Shown here: positions 26,121 to 36,500 of the stretch, in pieces | Numbering within the stretch: the stretch's first letter is position 1 | Layout of the letters: each line of letters starts with the position of its first letter | From: Casuarius casuarius | Lineage: Eukaryota; Chordata; Aves; Casuariiformes; Casuariidae | Direction: 5' to 3' | NCBI GenBank assembly: GCA_003342895.1 | Contig: PTFA01000020.1 | Location: 3,591,437 to 3,655,436 of the forward strand | Length of the DNA: 64,000 nucleotides | Position numbers and translations under genes: made by a program | Notes under the pieces: model-generated | Databases searched by the model: none | The model's input: the letters and a program-made list of their open reading frames with translations, nothing else | Told to the model about the DNA's origin: nothing

Positions 26121-27399
26121 AATTTTTAAGGAAAGAGAAGTTACAACTTTTTCCTTTCAGTAATCAGAGTATGTTCAACGAGACTGAGGTCTTGCTGACA
26201 TTTCAAAGGTGCTGTAGCAATCTCTCAAATGGAAGCAGAGCTTTTACTGTTGGAGAGTCTCCTTTTACCCGTGCAGACTTAGCCAGTTGCCTTAAATGTT
26301 GGAGTCATATTGACAAAATGACATATTGATAGTTTCAGCTGCATTATAATTTCTGCCAATATAGATACTTGGTTAGATATTTCATATCTTGATATTTTGA
26401 ACTGTCATAGCTATACTTACAAACTCCTGAAGTACAGACAAGTCCTGGATTTCTTCATTATTCAGGTGTCAACAAACGTCTGTTCTTAGCTACAGCAAAG
26501 GCACTGTGAAGCTGTACTGAAATTAAAGTTCCTGTATGCACATGCCTAACAAATAAAGCTTATGCAGACAACTAAATTCTGGCATTTCCTAATTTCCAAA
26601 TGCTTCATTTTTCAACCTTAATGGTGTTCTTTTGACAGGTTTTTTTTTTTTTTTAGGTAATATTAAACAGGAATTTTCTGTTTCTATCATTAAAAAATAT
26701 TTTACAGTGTACATTACATGTGCAATTCTCCAGAATAAAGGCACCTGCTAGTTTTTACATCCAGGTTCATTGGGACTATTTTAACAGTTTTTCACACTTC
26801 TGGTAAAGAATATACCTTATAAAGAATATACATCTGTAGCTCTGAATGAAAGCCTGACATCCCAGTTTTTCTTCTGAAATGAGCATCAGGAATCCTCCCA
26901 TGTTTCTCAAATGTAAAAACAATTTGTTTACTGTTAACAAAAATCTTCCTATGTATGACAGGCTAACCAAAAATGTTTTCCAAAAGGACTTCCAAAAAAG
27001 GAATTAAAGGGACCAGAGTGACTCCGACTATTACCCCAGCAATCACTGCTAGCTCACCCCCAGGAGCAATGGCACTGCAGTATAAATTACTGAGTTTTCA
27101 CTGAGTTCGCTTCAGTACTAGAAGCCTTGCTTTGGAAGCACAGGATTCAGCAAGAGGTAATGAAGCTGCAGGTTGCAGGTAAATCCTGCTGGTTTAAAGC
27201 AAAATAGTGCTTTTCTAGGAAGTTAAAGCATTTCTATACTACATTGCAAATACAACATAGACATACTTAAAACAGATGCCAAATATAGCTATAATCTACT
27301 GCTTTCCTGGGAGATGCAACAGTAGTTTAATTTTGGTGTCATTTACATAGATAAAACAATCAATTGCAATTTTATGTTTACATAAGGCAAGAAATTCAG
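26121..27399. other. Intergenic or distal 3' UTR sequence of PCDH18
   Basis: AT-rich, with a T run at about 26641-26656. Nothing coding is recognised. The PCDH18 transcript could extend into this region if a weak or distal poly(A) signal is used. Confidence 0.45.
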
Positions 27400-27420
27400 T
27401 TCAAGGTAAGAAATGCTGTG

Positions 27421-27426
27421 TTTATT
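27421..27426 (-). other. PCDH18: Candidate distal poly(A) signal AATAAA
   Basis: TTTATT on the plus strand, about 740 bases after the stop codon. It is the most distal canonical AATAAA I found before 27000 on the gene strand and would give a 3' UTR of about 0.75 kb. Confidence 0.35.
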
Positions 27427-27921
27427 GCTTTCAAGTACACACCTCCCACTTTAACTAGATTTGCAGTATAACAATGGTAGAACAAGTTTACCTTTACTTG
27501 TACTGATAATATTAGAAGTTTCATCACTGAATTTCATGATTTGTCCACTTGGGAAAAAGTTTATTTGCAAAGCAGAGGAAGGCCCCAGCCTTTAGTTAAT
27601 CCATTAACTAAATGGGAAAATGATTCAACATCAAAATAAAAAGGACATTCTAGGCTTAATGGGAGTTGACAACTCTTTATTATAAGAATGAAACATTGCA
27701 ACAAGGTGTTGGATCAGTTATTGAAATTAATGTTTGGATAACGTTTCAGTGGTTTGAATTTGTATTTGTGACATTTGAAACTTAAATAATAATGGAAAGC
27801 AATACCCTCTTTTTTGTTTCTTTTTTTACATGTGTGGCAAGAATGTTGGATGTTTGACAAGGATGGTACCATCTATATACATTTAGGAAAACATGCTTGC
27901 TGTGGGTGTACAAAAATAAAA

Positions 27922-27927
27922 TTTATT
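27922..27927 (-). other. PCDH18: Candidate proximal poly(A) signal AATAAA
   Basis: TTTATT on the plus strand, about 235 bases after the stop codon; the first canonical hexamer after the stop on the gene strand. Further hexamers lie downstream, so it may not be the main one. Confidence 0.35.
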
Positions 27928-28162
27928 TGTTAAATTACACATAAATATAAGGTACAAATGTATTTTTAAAATACAGATAAAGATAATCACACTTGCATTG
28001 TGTACATATGAAAATACAGTATTTTAATATTCAACATACACAGACACATTTATGATAAATGCAACTAATTGGCAATGCCCGTTCTTTTCAGTCTGTTTTT
28101 TGTTCTTTTTTTTTCCCCCCTTCCAGTTTTCCATAAATATGGAAAATAGGTTTTTGAAACAC

Positions 28163-28842
28163 CTAGTTCTGCCGGACATCTTGCAGCAGCTTGTTTATTT
28201 CTGCCACCAGCTCACTGGCATCCATGAGTTCATGTTTACCATCACTGAGGTGGTTGAGCACATTGTCAAAATCATCTTCTTCGTAATTCTCTGGGATTTC
28301 CTCCATGGCTGGCAGCCACTTAGAGGAAGGTTGCGCACTCGAGTGAGTCCCCAGAGTGGGCCCATTGTTGCTGGCAGGATTTTGGAAATGTGTGCTGGCT
28401 GCCCAGGCTGCCACCCCCTGTGGATAATTTACAGTCTTGGCTGGCAAATGTCCCTTCCTGCGCTCCAGCGAATTTGAGCGATCCATTTCATTGCACTCTG
28501 TGTAGGCATCTAGTGAGGGAGGCAACAGGCGCTGGAAGACGCTGCTCATTTCGGAGAGGAGAGAGGAGGTACAGGTGTCCCCTGACTCCTCCTCACTCTG
28601 ACAGTCTTTACCAAATGTTGAAAAACTCTTTTTCTTCTCGCTGGAGTCAGCAGGCTGTGAATCCTCCTCAAGGCCCTGATGCTGCTGTTGCTGCTGCAGC
28701 TGCTGCTGCTGCGGTGACTGAAATTCCTCCCCAGGAATAAACATGTTACGTCTGTAATCAGAAGAGGGTGAGGGCAGCGGCGGCATCCAGCACTGATCCG
28801 AGTGCCCCAGGACTCTGCATTCCTCTGTGCACAACCGCATTG
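28163..28842 (-). CDS. PCDH18: PCDH18 coding exon 4 (distal tail, stop codon)
   Basis: Acceptor CTCCATTGCAG precedes CA-ATG-CGG; CA completes Ala913 and residues 914-1138 follow to a TAG at 28163-28165. The exon opens with [20 protein letters not shown], corresponding to conserved motif CM2 of delta-protocadherins. Next come a glutamine-rich run (residues 954-969, [16 protein letters not shown]), a WIRS-type motif FSTFGK (986-991, bases 28607-28624) that in related protocadherins recruits the WAVE regulatory complex, and an acidic C-terminal segment ([15 protein letters not shown] ... [13 protein letters not shown]) that is very like the human protein. The polyglutamine run is longer than in human as I recall it. 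An apparent ATG at 28838-28840 is internal, not a start. Confidence 0.95.
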
Positions 28843-31800
28843 CTGCAATGGAGAAAAGACCAGAGTAAACATTCCCCTTCTGTTATAGATATCATTTATA
28901 TTCACAGGGACTAAGGCACGAGGCTGACTAAGACTGAACTTCTCAGAAAACCAGAGATTATCAAATCTGGTGTTTGGATTCAGTTTCTCTATGCCTGAAG
29001 ATGGCAAATGCAAAAGGCCTGGATCTAAATGTATTTTTGTTTCCCAGTGTTGTCAACTAGGAATATTAGGAATGTTAAATACACAAAATATAAGAAAGCA
29101 ATATGATCTTTTAAATAAGGTAGAAGATAAACATATAAATCCTGGGGGAAAAAATAGCATCAGTGACTTAACCTCCAAAAAGAAGGTTTTCAGAAATGCC
29201 AAACTCTTTGTATTATGTATACTTTGACCATAGGAAACTTTTTTCCTAATGCCCTATCAATCAATGGTTAGATTATGCCACACGGAATAGAGGTTTTTGC
29301 TTTCATCTCTTTATATTTTGTATATCTATGAAATGTCACTTTTAAAACTAAATGTTTGCAGTCATGCCCTCTAAGTTCTCCCAGTTTTCTCAACTGGCTC
29401 TGGATCCACTCAGCTTATCAAAAATTGCTTTTGCAGTGGGGTAGGCAGAACTGAACAGAATATTTCAGCTTAGACTGTAGCAATGATTGATAAAGTGATA
29501 CTCTAACACTGTCAGTATTATTTATCTCTGTGCTTTAAACAGCCTATCATACTGTTTGGTTTTCTAATGCCGTTTACATTCCTCTGAGTTTATACTTTCT
29601 CTGTTTCTTACATGAAAGAGTATGAATTTCTTCAAGAGCATAGGTTTAGGCTGCAGGCTGGATATTGCACAAGGTATTGCAAATGACCTGCTGATCAGTA
29701 AGCTTCAAGCAAAAAAGCAACCTAGAAAATATCAGTGGTTGAATTTTCAGTATAACTGACTGCAGTGCTTTAAAGTGCTTTGTTCCCATGTATGAAAAGC
29801 ACGCATGCTATTTTACAGGAAATGCCTAAGAGTTAGAAAAGACAAAAGACAGAAGAAAGAAAAAGTTGATTCGCTGTGCTTGGACCAACTCTCAACTCCT
29901 CCCAGGAGGCTAGGATTAGTCTTCTAATTAAGAAGACTCTTGTAAACTAATGGGGGACTTCCAGTGGTCACGCTTTGCATTAGTATTAAGGATTGTTTCC
30001 TTTAAATTAATGTGATTTTTGCCAACGATGTTATCGGGATTGGTTTTGGTATAAAATAATACCGACAATCCTGAACATAAGATCAAAAGACCATGAACAG
30101 TAGCACTGTCTGTCCTCAAATCAGCAATAAAAAATAGAAACGCACAACAGCATTTTTTTCTTGCAGAACTTAAAACTTACTGCTGAAGGTTAAAAGTGAT
30201 AGAAATAAGTCTTTCAAGGACAGTTATTGAACTTTCTCACCATGTCATTTTGAAGTATCGAGGGACTGGCTCTGTTCCATTCTAGTTCCAGCTTAACAGG
30301 ACAAATTGAAAGGACTTTCTCTCAGCATTTTGCCTCTGCAGACTGACAGTGCAGAAACATTTCAAAATGGAGACCAGGAAGCCGCCAGNAAAGTTTTCTT
30401 TTTCTTTTTACTTGTTTAGATTGCAGTGGGGATTCAGATCAGTTTGTGCCTTATCTGAATGGGTTCAGCGCACTTATCGGACGGATTAATACCATGCATA
30501 GCAGTAAATGGACATCTGTGTGAGATTAAAAGCACCTCTAGATAGCTAAACTGAGTTCCATCTGCACTCAGCAGGAGTTTTCCTTCATTTGAATTAGATG
30601 AGAGGCTAAGGCTGGGCACTTTTGGAAATTCTACCCTTTGGTTTCATATTTAGGGAGCTAATTGTAAGAGTTTAATGGGCATTTCAGCTAACCAAGAGGG
30701 GAACCACTCCCTCTTCCTGGCAGCCCCACGCGGCCCACCGGGAAGGGGACAGCTATTCCTTGGCAGCTGTGGGGGACGGGTGCCAGTGCAAACACCATTG
30801 CACTTAAGTTCCCCTGGCAACGGAGAGTTAGAGCAGAGCCCTCCCTGCTTTGCTAACCACAGGAGAGAATGAGACATGTCTCATGCTGCATGGTGGAGCA
30901 ATGAGTAGAAGGAATGGGGGGAGAAAAGGATAAAAATTATATTAAGGCTTCAGACATAGGTTAAAGATTTTGAAAAAAGTAGTAACTTTTGAAGGTCTTT
31001 GGTTTTAAAAACATTGGGTACTCAAAACTAGCCTGAGGAGATATCTGAATGCCTGGATAGGTGCTACAAGACAGCCTGGAGCAAAACATACAAAGAAATT
31101 TTGAATGTTTAAATGTAAACATGTGTAAGAAGAACAGATTTCACTTTTGTGGCTTACCCCTGCCTAGTGTAACAAGAAAATGGAGGATTACAGCATATTT
31201 CTGGGTGTAACCCTCTGCCACCAAGGCCAAGTACAACCACCTCCACTGGTATTTCCTGTGGCAACAGAGGGAGGGGGCTGCAAGGCTCCAGGCTGCTCTG
31301 GGCAGCACGGGGGGTGGCACTGCAGGGAGAAGCATATTCTGCACCATGCTACAAAGCAGTATGCCCCTCTGTCTTCAAAGGACTTTGTGATTATTAATTA
31401 GTCTTGCTGTAGCCTTAAACTGGATGGAAATCATCTGGCCTTGTCAGTTATAGACAGAATTAAACCTGATTTGAAATGGGTTCAAGATCTAGGGTACAAT
31501 CAGAGGTGGTATAATTATTAAAATCATTAGAAAATTCTCATATTTGTGCCTAGCATGATTTCCNATCACTTCTTTTACTCAGTGTATAACTGGGCTTGAA
31601 TTTAAAAATGGTACTTAATACACATGAATATGTACATGTGTGTATTTATTTATCTTCCTTTCACTCATCCTTTTCTAAGCTTTTCCCTCCTCTGTCCTCT
31701 ACCCCTGAACTGTTTCTCTTAAGCTTTTTCTTCTAGAAATTAGGGTTGCAGGATTTAAAATACAGCACACATTAAGATCTTTCCATTGCCATTCAAATTC

Positions 31801-34800
31801 ATCTTTCAGTGGGAAAAAAGATACATCTCTCTCTTCTCCCATCCATATTTTGAGACCACCTCCATAATCCATTTTTGAACTCTGGAAGTCCTATGGATCA
31901 AACCCATTATGGGAAATGTATCTCCCAAATTACAGTTCAGTGTATTTTTAACAAACCACAACTGTCTGGCTTTGCAAAAACATCCACCCAGTCATTAAAA
32001 ATCTGAGGACATAGAGCAGATGACGCTTTTTGGGGAGATTTGGAGCCAGCTCATGATGATGTGAATAATTGCAGAAAACATGTAGGCACTGCTCCAGGCA
32101 GATTTTCAGTTGTCTCTGAGTCTTTATTTTACTAGACATGTGAAGGTTTCAACTAAGTATATATCATGAAGCAGAGGAAACACAAGACTTGAAAGCTAAA
32201 GAATTTTTTGCTTTCTCCGTAGTAGCTTTATCAATGTGACAGCCAGGCAGCACCATAAATAAACTGTGCAGCTTCCATTGTGCTCTTACCTGCAGGAATT
32301 CTCCCATCTGTAAGGAAAAGGTCACTGAATCCTTCCCCAAGAAGTCTGTCAATTGGAGACTCTCTACCCAAATCATAATCACTGTCTCCAGCTTCACTAT
32401 CACCCCGGCCGCTGTCTTTCAAGCTGAACTTATCCATGTCTTGTAGGGCATATCTGTAAACAGAATTGTGGTGATGGATGAATTAAATTATCTCAGGTAC
32501 ATTATATTCCACCTTGATTAAAAAATACATACCTGTGTTTTCTGATAGATATATATATATATGTACATACATACATACAAACTTAGCAGAATAGTCCAGA
32601 TCCTTACCTGTAGCTTCTGGAATATTTGTTTCCTCGAAAACTTGGTCTTGGTTGATACTGGCCCTGGTGAAGCATCGAGAGAAGCTGAGAAACCTGCTAA
32701 AGAAAAAGTGAAAAGACTGATTCCTTGAAATAAAAGCTCAATTTCCTGGTGGTTTTACAACCACTAAAGTAATTTTATTCTCAGGTGTTTTCTTCCTTTA
32801 AAATTTAATTAAATCGAATTCCTGTACATATATAATGCAGTACAGCAGACTATTTTTCAGTACAGTGTCTGCCACAGAAAACATCTGAAGACATTTTGCA
32901 ATGAGGAAATGCACTGCTCTTCATTAGCTGCTGAACTCATAGTAACTAATTCATTAACAAGTAAAACAAGTAATTGAACAGAGGTGGAGTTCGGTTTTGC
33001 TGTGATAGATTAAAAGTGGCCCTTTGCCATTTCAGGATCCTAGAAATAAAATTTCATTAAACTACATGCAAAGAGTCACTGGGACACATCTCATTTAAGC
33101 TACTGAATAGAATTTGTGGTAAAAATTTAAATGGATGGTTTCAAAATTTAAGATACTGTGTGCATATATATATCAGATACACTATGATCACACAGTTAAA
33201 CTGTGTCAGTGTTTAACCTTTTAGGTTTCTTAATCCCCATTAATGAGAGAATTTCCTCTGTTCTTTCTACATATAGATACTCTGGCATGCTTTCTTAAAC
33301 AGGGCTACACAGAGAGAAAGGAAAGGAAAGGAAGAAAGAAAGAGAAAGATTAGTAAACCAGAGTGGAATACTGCATATCTTAAACTCCATTTTTTCAGCC
33401 TTACAGGGGAGAATGAAGGAATAATGCTATCAAAAATAGATTTAATCCTCTTCCCTGTGGTAATGGATTCAGTTGACACTGGAGTAAAACTGCAATGCTG
33501 TAACATCTAAAGGGCAATCCATGATGCATTTTCACTGGACAGAGATCTCATTGCCTCCTGCCCTCACAGCTTGCATGCAGAATACCCCACACTCCCCAAT
33601 GAGCGTACGAGTGGCCCGAGGTGCAAGGGGCAATGTGGACCTTACCTCCACGGCAGGAGTGGCGTGGGTAAGTTCCAGCGAGAAATTCTCAGGCACGTGG
33701 TTTGAGGAGATTGTCACCAGGCTGTTGAGCGATTGGTGGCTGTGGTGGCTCTGCCGGCTGCTCATTTGTCCCCTTTCCAGGGTCGGAGAGGAAGACGGAG
33801 AAGCTCTGTGGTGAGATCTGATGGGTAAAGTGCCATTAATGGTGGGCACCAAGGTGATGTCCCCTTTGTGGATCTGTCTTGAGGGTCGTTTGGGGTGGTG
33901 CTGGTAGGTTGATTCTGCCACACGACAGTTGTAGGACCTGGTGTCTTTTTTCTCTCGATTACATCTTGTAGCAAAGATAACCATAATGACCAACAACACA
34001 GCACAGATTGATCCTAAGGATATAATTGTTATCATAGAGACATCCAGGGAAGGTTGGCTTACCAAAGTAGCTTCGGTGCTTGAAAATGAATAAACATACT
34101 CAAAAACTGTACATTTCAGAAGGGCTTTAGTACTAAGTTGAGGACTGCCTTTATCTTGGACTATCACAAAAAACTCCCATTGTTTTGCTGGAACTGATTC
34201 TACACTAACATTGACAGAGATGTCACAAGTTTTGGGATCCATCACAAAGATGTTGTTTTCATTGTCGGCTGCTATGGAACAGCTGAGTTCAGAGTTCATT
34301 CCAGAGTCTCTATCCGTAGCCCTTATTCTGGTGACAAGAAAACCAATTCCAGCATCTTTAGGGATTGAGATTTCTGCTGTGCTGTTGCGTAGTGCTGGGC
34401 CCACAATGACAGGAGCGTTGTCATTTTCATCAATGATGGTTAGTACAACCGTGGTATTACTAACAAGTTGCTGACTCCCTCCGTCCCTAGCTTGAACCAT
34501 AAAGGCAATTTGATTTACTTCTTCATGATCAAAGGTCCTCAGGGCATAGATCGCCCCATTGGAGGGATCGATGGTCACGTAGGTGGTTATAGAACTTCCC
34601 AAAATATAGCTCTCCAAAATAGTGTAGGTCACCTGCCCATTGTCCCCTAGATCAGGGTCTGTAGCTGTGACTGATGTGATGTATGCTCCTGGAGAGTTAT
34701 TTTCTAAGATAACAACTTCATATCTGTTTGTCTGGAAGCGGGGTGGGTTGTCATTTTCATCACTGATTTGGACAGTAAAGTGTTTTACTGTGGAGAGACT

Positions 34801-36129
34801 TGGTGTTCCCTTGTCCTCTGCTATTACAGTCAAGCTGTATTCAGATCTCTTTTCTCTATCCAGAGTGGCATTAGTCAAGATTAAGTAATTATTTTCATAA
34901 GTCTTTTGAAGTTTAAAGTGGCCATGCCCATGGAGCTTGCAAACTATCTCTCCATTCACTCCAGAGTCCTTGTCTTGCACTCTCACTAGGGCAACAAAAG
35001 TGTCCAGGGGTGACCCTTCAGAAATGTAAGCGATCTCTTCTTTCTCTGGGGACATCAAGTTTAAGTTAATTTCAGGTCTGTTGTCATTCACATCCACAAT
35101 TTTAATTATAATTTTGCAGTGAGCTGGAATGGAATTTGGCCCCAAATCTTGAGCCTGAGCATCAATTTCGTAGGATTTGGTTATTTCATAGTCCACTTGT
35201 TTCAGGAGGGTCAGATGTCCCTTTTCTGAGTCTATTTTAAAAGTCTCTATAATTTTGGAAGACACATGACTACTAAAAGAGTACACAACTTTACCATTAG
35301 CGCCCTCATCTGGATCAGTAGCATTGAGGTCTATGAGCAAAGTCCCAACTGGTGAATTTTCTAAGAGCTGAATTATATATGACTGCTGCTCAAAAACAGG
35401 GCTGTTGTCATTGGAATCAGAAATGCTTATTTTCAGGATGGATGAGCCAGACCTCTGAGGCACCCCTTTATCTGAGGCAGTGAGTTGGAGTTCGTAACTT
35501 GACTTCAACTCCCGGTCCAGTTCTCTAACCACAATGAGCTCTGCATACTTCGCCCCATCAGTCCTCGTTCTCACTTCAATACTAAAAAAATCATTTGCAG
35601 AAAGCGAGTAAGTGTGAAGGGAATTGTCCCCTACATCAGGATCAAAAGCGCTGTCCAAAGGGATCCGGGTTCCTACAGCTGCGCTCTCTGATATTTCAAT
35701 AGGGATAAGAGCTCTGGAAAACTGGGGAGAGTTGTCATTAATATCCAGCACTTCAACTTCAACATGGAAAAGCTGCAGATGTTCGGTGGGCAGAGTGATC
35801 ACATCAAACTCTATGGAGCAGTTTAAGTTTTTCTGGCAGAGTTGTTCCCGGTCAATTTTAGCTCCTATGCTGATCTCTCCATTATCCTCACGGACTACAA
35901 GCAAGGGAGAATTCCCCCTCTGCATGGCTCGAAAACGAACTGAGGACGGGTTAGGCATCTTTAATAAAACATCAGCTACATCCTCTGATAGTCTTGCAAT
36001 TACTGATCCAACTCTCTGCTCCTCATAAATCCTGTATTTCAAATTCTTGCCCAGCACAGCCTTATTGAAAGATACTATCATCAGTGCAAAAATGAATATA
36101 AAGTGCATTTTACTGCCAATTTCGTGCAT
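28163..36129 (-). CDS. PCDH18: Protocadherin-18, complete four-exon gene (gene-level entry)
   Basis: Coding sequence joins 36129-33646, 32696-32608, 32453-32290 and 28842-28163 on the minus strand, giving 1138 residues. I recognise the protein from memory of human PCDH18 (about 1135 residues): the N-terminal ectodomain, membrane helix, tail and C-terminus ending LLQDVRQN all align without gaps of note. It is a single-pass adhesion protein of the delta-2 protocadherins, acting at the cell surface mainly in the developing nervous system and mesenchyme; mouse Pcdh18 has been reported to bind Dab1. Layout in residues: signal peptide about 1-27, six cadherin repeats about 28-680, membrane helix about 698-720, cytoplasmic tail 721-1138. 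All introns are GT-AG and phases agree (0, 2, 1). No frameshift or internal stop. The start choice is discussed under exon 1. No other gene is visible in the window. Confidence 0.97.
28843..32289 (-). other. PCDH18: PCDH18 intron 3 (3447 bp)
   Basis: Donor GTAAGA at 32289, acceptor CTCCATTGCAG just above 28842. Mostly AT-rich. Two GC-richer patches lie at about 30690-30860 and 31200-31330; both have short open frames but no recognisable protein or paired splice sites. Isolated N bases occur at 30389 and 31564. No RNA gene is visible. Confidence 0.85.
32290..32453 (-). CDS. PCDH18: PCDH18 coding exon 3 (cytoplasmic tail, CM1-type region)
   Basis: A 164-base exon. Acceptor TTTACAG precedes A-TAT-GCC, completing Arg858 and then encoding [10 protein letters not shown], an acidic serine-rich [15 protein letters not shown] stretch and [14 protein letters not shown]. 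It ends GCA-G before donor GTAAGA. The sequence matches the human segment almost residue for residue, with Glu for Asp at the RESP position. The acidic Ser/Asp-rich stretch corresponds to what I recall as conserved motif CM1 of delta-protocadherin tails. The phase-1 exit joins exon 4 to make Ala913. Confidence 0.95.
32454..32607 (-). other. PCDH18: PCDH18 intron 2 (154 bp)
   Basis: A very short intron, donor GTAAGG at 32607 and acceptor TTTACAG at 32454-32460. It contains an alternating AT stretch followed by a CATA repeat (plus strand 32548-32579). Confidence 0.88.
32548..32579 (+). repeat. Short (AT)n/(CATA)n compound microsatellite in PCDH18 intron 2
   Basis: Alternating AT then three CATA units within the 154-bp intron 2. 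Confidence 0.8.
32608..32696 (-). CDS. PCDH18: PCDH18 coding exon 2 (cytoplasmic tail)
   Basis: An 89-base exon that encodes residues 829-857 plus two bases of codon 858 ([20 protein letters not shown]...). It is preceded by a polypyrimidine stretch ending TTTAGCAG and followed by donor GTAAGG. The acceptor is a tandem NAGNAG: use of the first AG gives the extra glutamine at 829, as I recall in human; use of the second removes it and keeps the frame (exon then 32608-32693). The exon lies in the proximal tail, just before the conserved delta-protocadherin motif CM1 region. It is too short to be detected as an open frame; it was found by matching the expected protein and splice signals. Confidence 0.93.
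32697..33645 (-). other. PCDH18: PCDH18 intron 1 (949 bp)
   Basis: Donor GTAAGG at 33645, acceptor TTTAGCAG at 32694-32701. The reading frame of exon 1 stays open for 37 codons into the intron, to a stop at 33532-33534, so an unspliced transcript would encode a short form. A purine tract (GAAAG/GAAAGAAAG type) occupies about 33310-33350 on the plus strand. The rest is AT-rich with no recognisable exon. Confidence 0.88.
33646..36129 (-). CDS. PCDH18: PCDH18 coding exon 1: signal peptide, six cadherin domains, transmembrane helix, proximal tail
   Basis: This exon encodes residues 1-828. A hydrophobic signal segment ([12 protein letters not shown]) precedes the mature start at KNLKYR. Calcium-binding inter-domain motifs mark six ectodomains: LDINDN near 128, SDSNDN near 237, VDVNDN near 345, SDENDN near 456 and IDENDN near 566. 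Typical DRE/DREL, DPD and A-D-G/K-G motifs lie between them. Candidate N-glycosylation sites include NCS 103, NAT 269 and 420, NTT 558, NST 582 and NVS 640. The membrane helix is about 698-720, followed by a basic RCNREKK stop-transfer stretch. The exon ends GCC GTG GAG before donor GTAAGG. I chose the ATG at 36129 because it matches the human N-terminus. In-frame ATGs also occur at 36150 (better -3 A) and 36108; a TAA lies in frame upstream at 36175-36177. A single giant exon for ectodomain plus helix is the family rule. Confidence 0.96.
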
Positions 36130-36500
36130 TTGTAAGTTTTTGCAATTCATTTTGCCAAGCAAGTTAAAAAGCAATTATTTCAACTTCCTTCGGTACCTTA
36201 AAGCCAGCACACATTTGGTCCATAAAAACTTGAAAATGTCTTTTATAATCAACCGAGTATTAATATCCTACTAGATCAGAAAACTTTTTTATACACACCG
36301 TGCCAGGACATCCAGGTACAATCTGTATGCAATCCAAGCTTTCTCATTTGATTCCCTGCTCCTCTTCCAGGATGAAATTTGTCACATCAGTGTTTTCCTC
36401 CTCAGCAGTTAGTATCCATTTATTGCCGGGTGCCAGCGGGATCTGCAGTGTATCTTTGCAGAGAGATCCTCGTTCCCTCTCCCTGCTCAGCGGCAGACTA
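36130..36500 (-). other. PCDH18: Probable PCDH18 5' UTR
   Basis: This is the sequence between the chosen start codon and the CpG-bearing promoter block. A 12-codon upstream open frame (36311 to 36276, minus strand) lies within it and ends before the main start. A TATAAAAAAG string overlaps that frame near 36287-36296; if it acted as a TATA box the 5' UTR would be only about 100-150 bases. The exact transcription start, and whether a 5' non-coding intron exists, cannot be decided from sequence. Confidence 0.5.
36276..36311 (-). other. Short upstream open reading frame in PCDH18 leader
   Basis: ATG at 36311 followed by eleven codons with the stop included (MSWHGVYKKVF). If the transcription start is further upstream this frame is in the 5' UTR and could dampen translation. 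It depends wholly on where transcription starts. Confidence 0.35.

Larger units (their letters stand above)
27400..28162 (-). other. PCDH18: Probable PCDH18 3' UTR
   Basis: AT-rich sequence directly after the TAG. Gene-strand AATAAA hexamers occur at 27927-27922, 27681-27676, 27565-27560 and 27426-27421, so the 3' UTR could be roughly 0.25 to 0.75 kb or longer. A gene-strand TGTATATA at 27881-27874 matches the Pumilio recognition element. The end cannot be fixed without transcript data. Confidence 0.5.

Noticed and set aside
28390..28740. Plus-strand frame with an alanine run (116 codons) and a 141-codon frame at 28052-28477
   Set aside because: Antisense shadows of PCDH18 exon 4; the alanine run is the reverse of the CAG glutamine codons.
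28546..29013. 155-codon minus-strand frame overlapping exon 4
   Set aside because: A different frame across the exon 4 acceptor; the splice-consistent PCDH18 frame explains this DNA.
33762..34004. 80-codon minus-strand frame inside exon 1, and plus-strand frames at 34211-34888 and 35624-36028
   Set aside because: Out-of-frame or antisense shadows of the large PCDH18 exon.
36151..36174. Extension of PCDH18 upstream to a TTG at 36174
   Set aside because: TTG is not a credible vertebrate start here; ATGs follow directly and a stop precedes.
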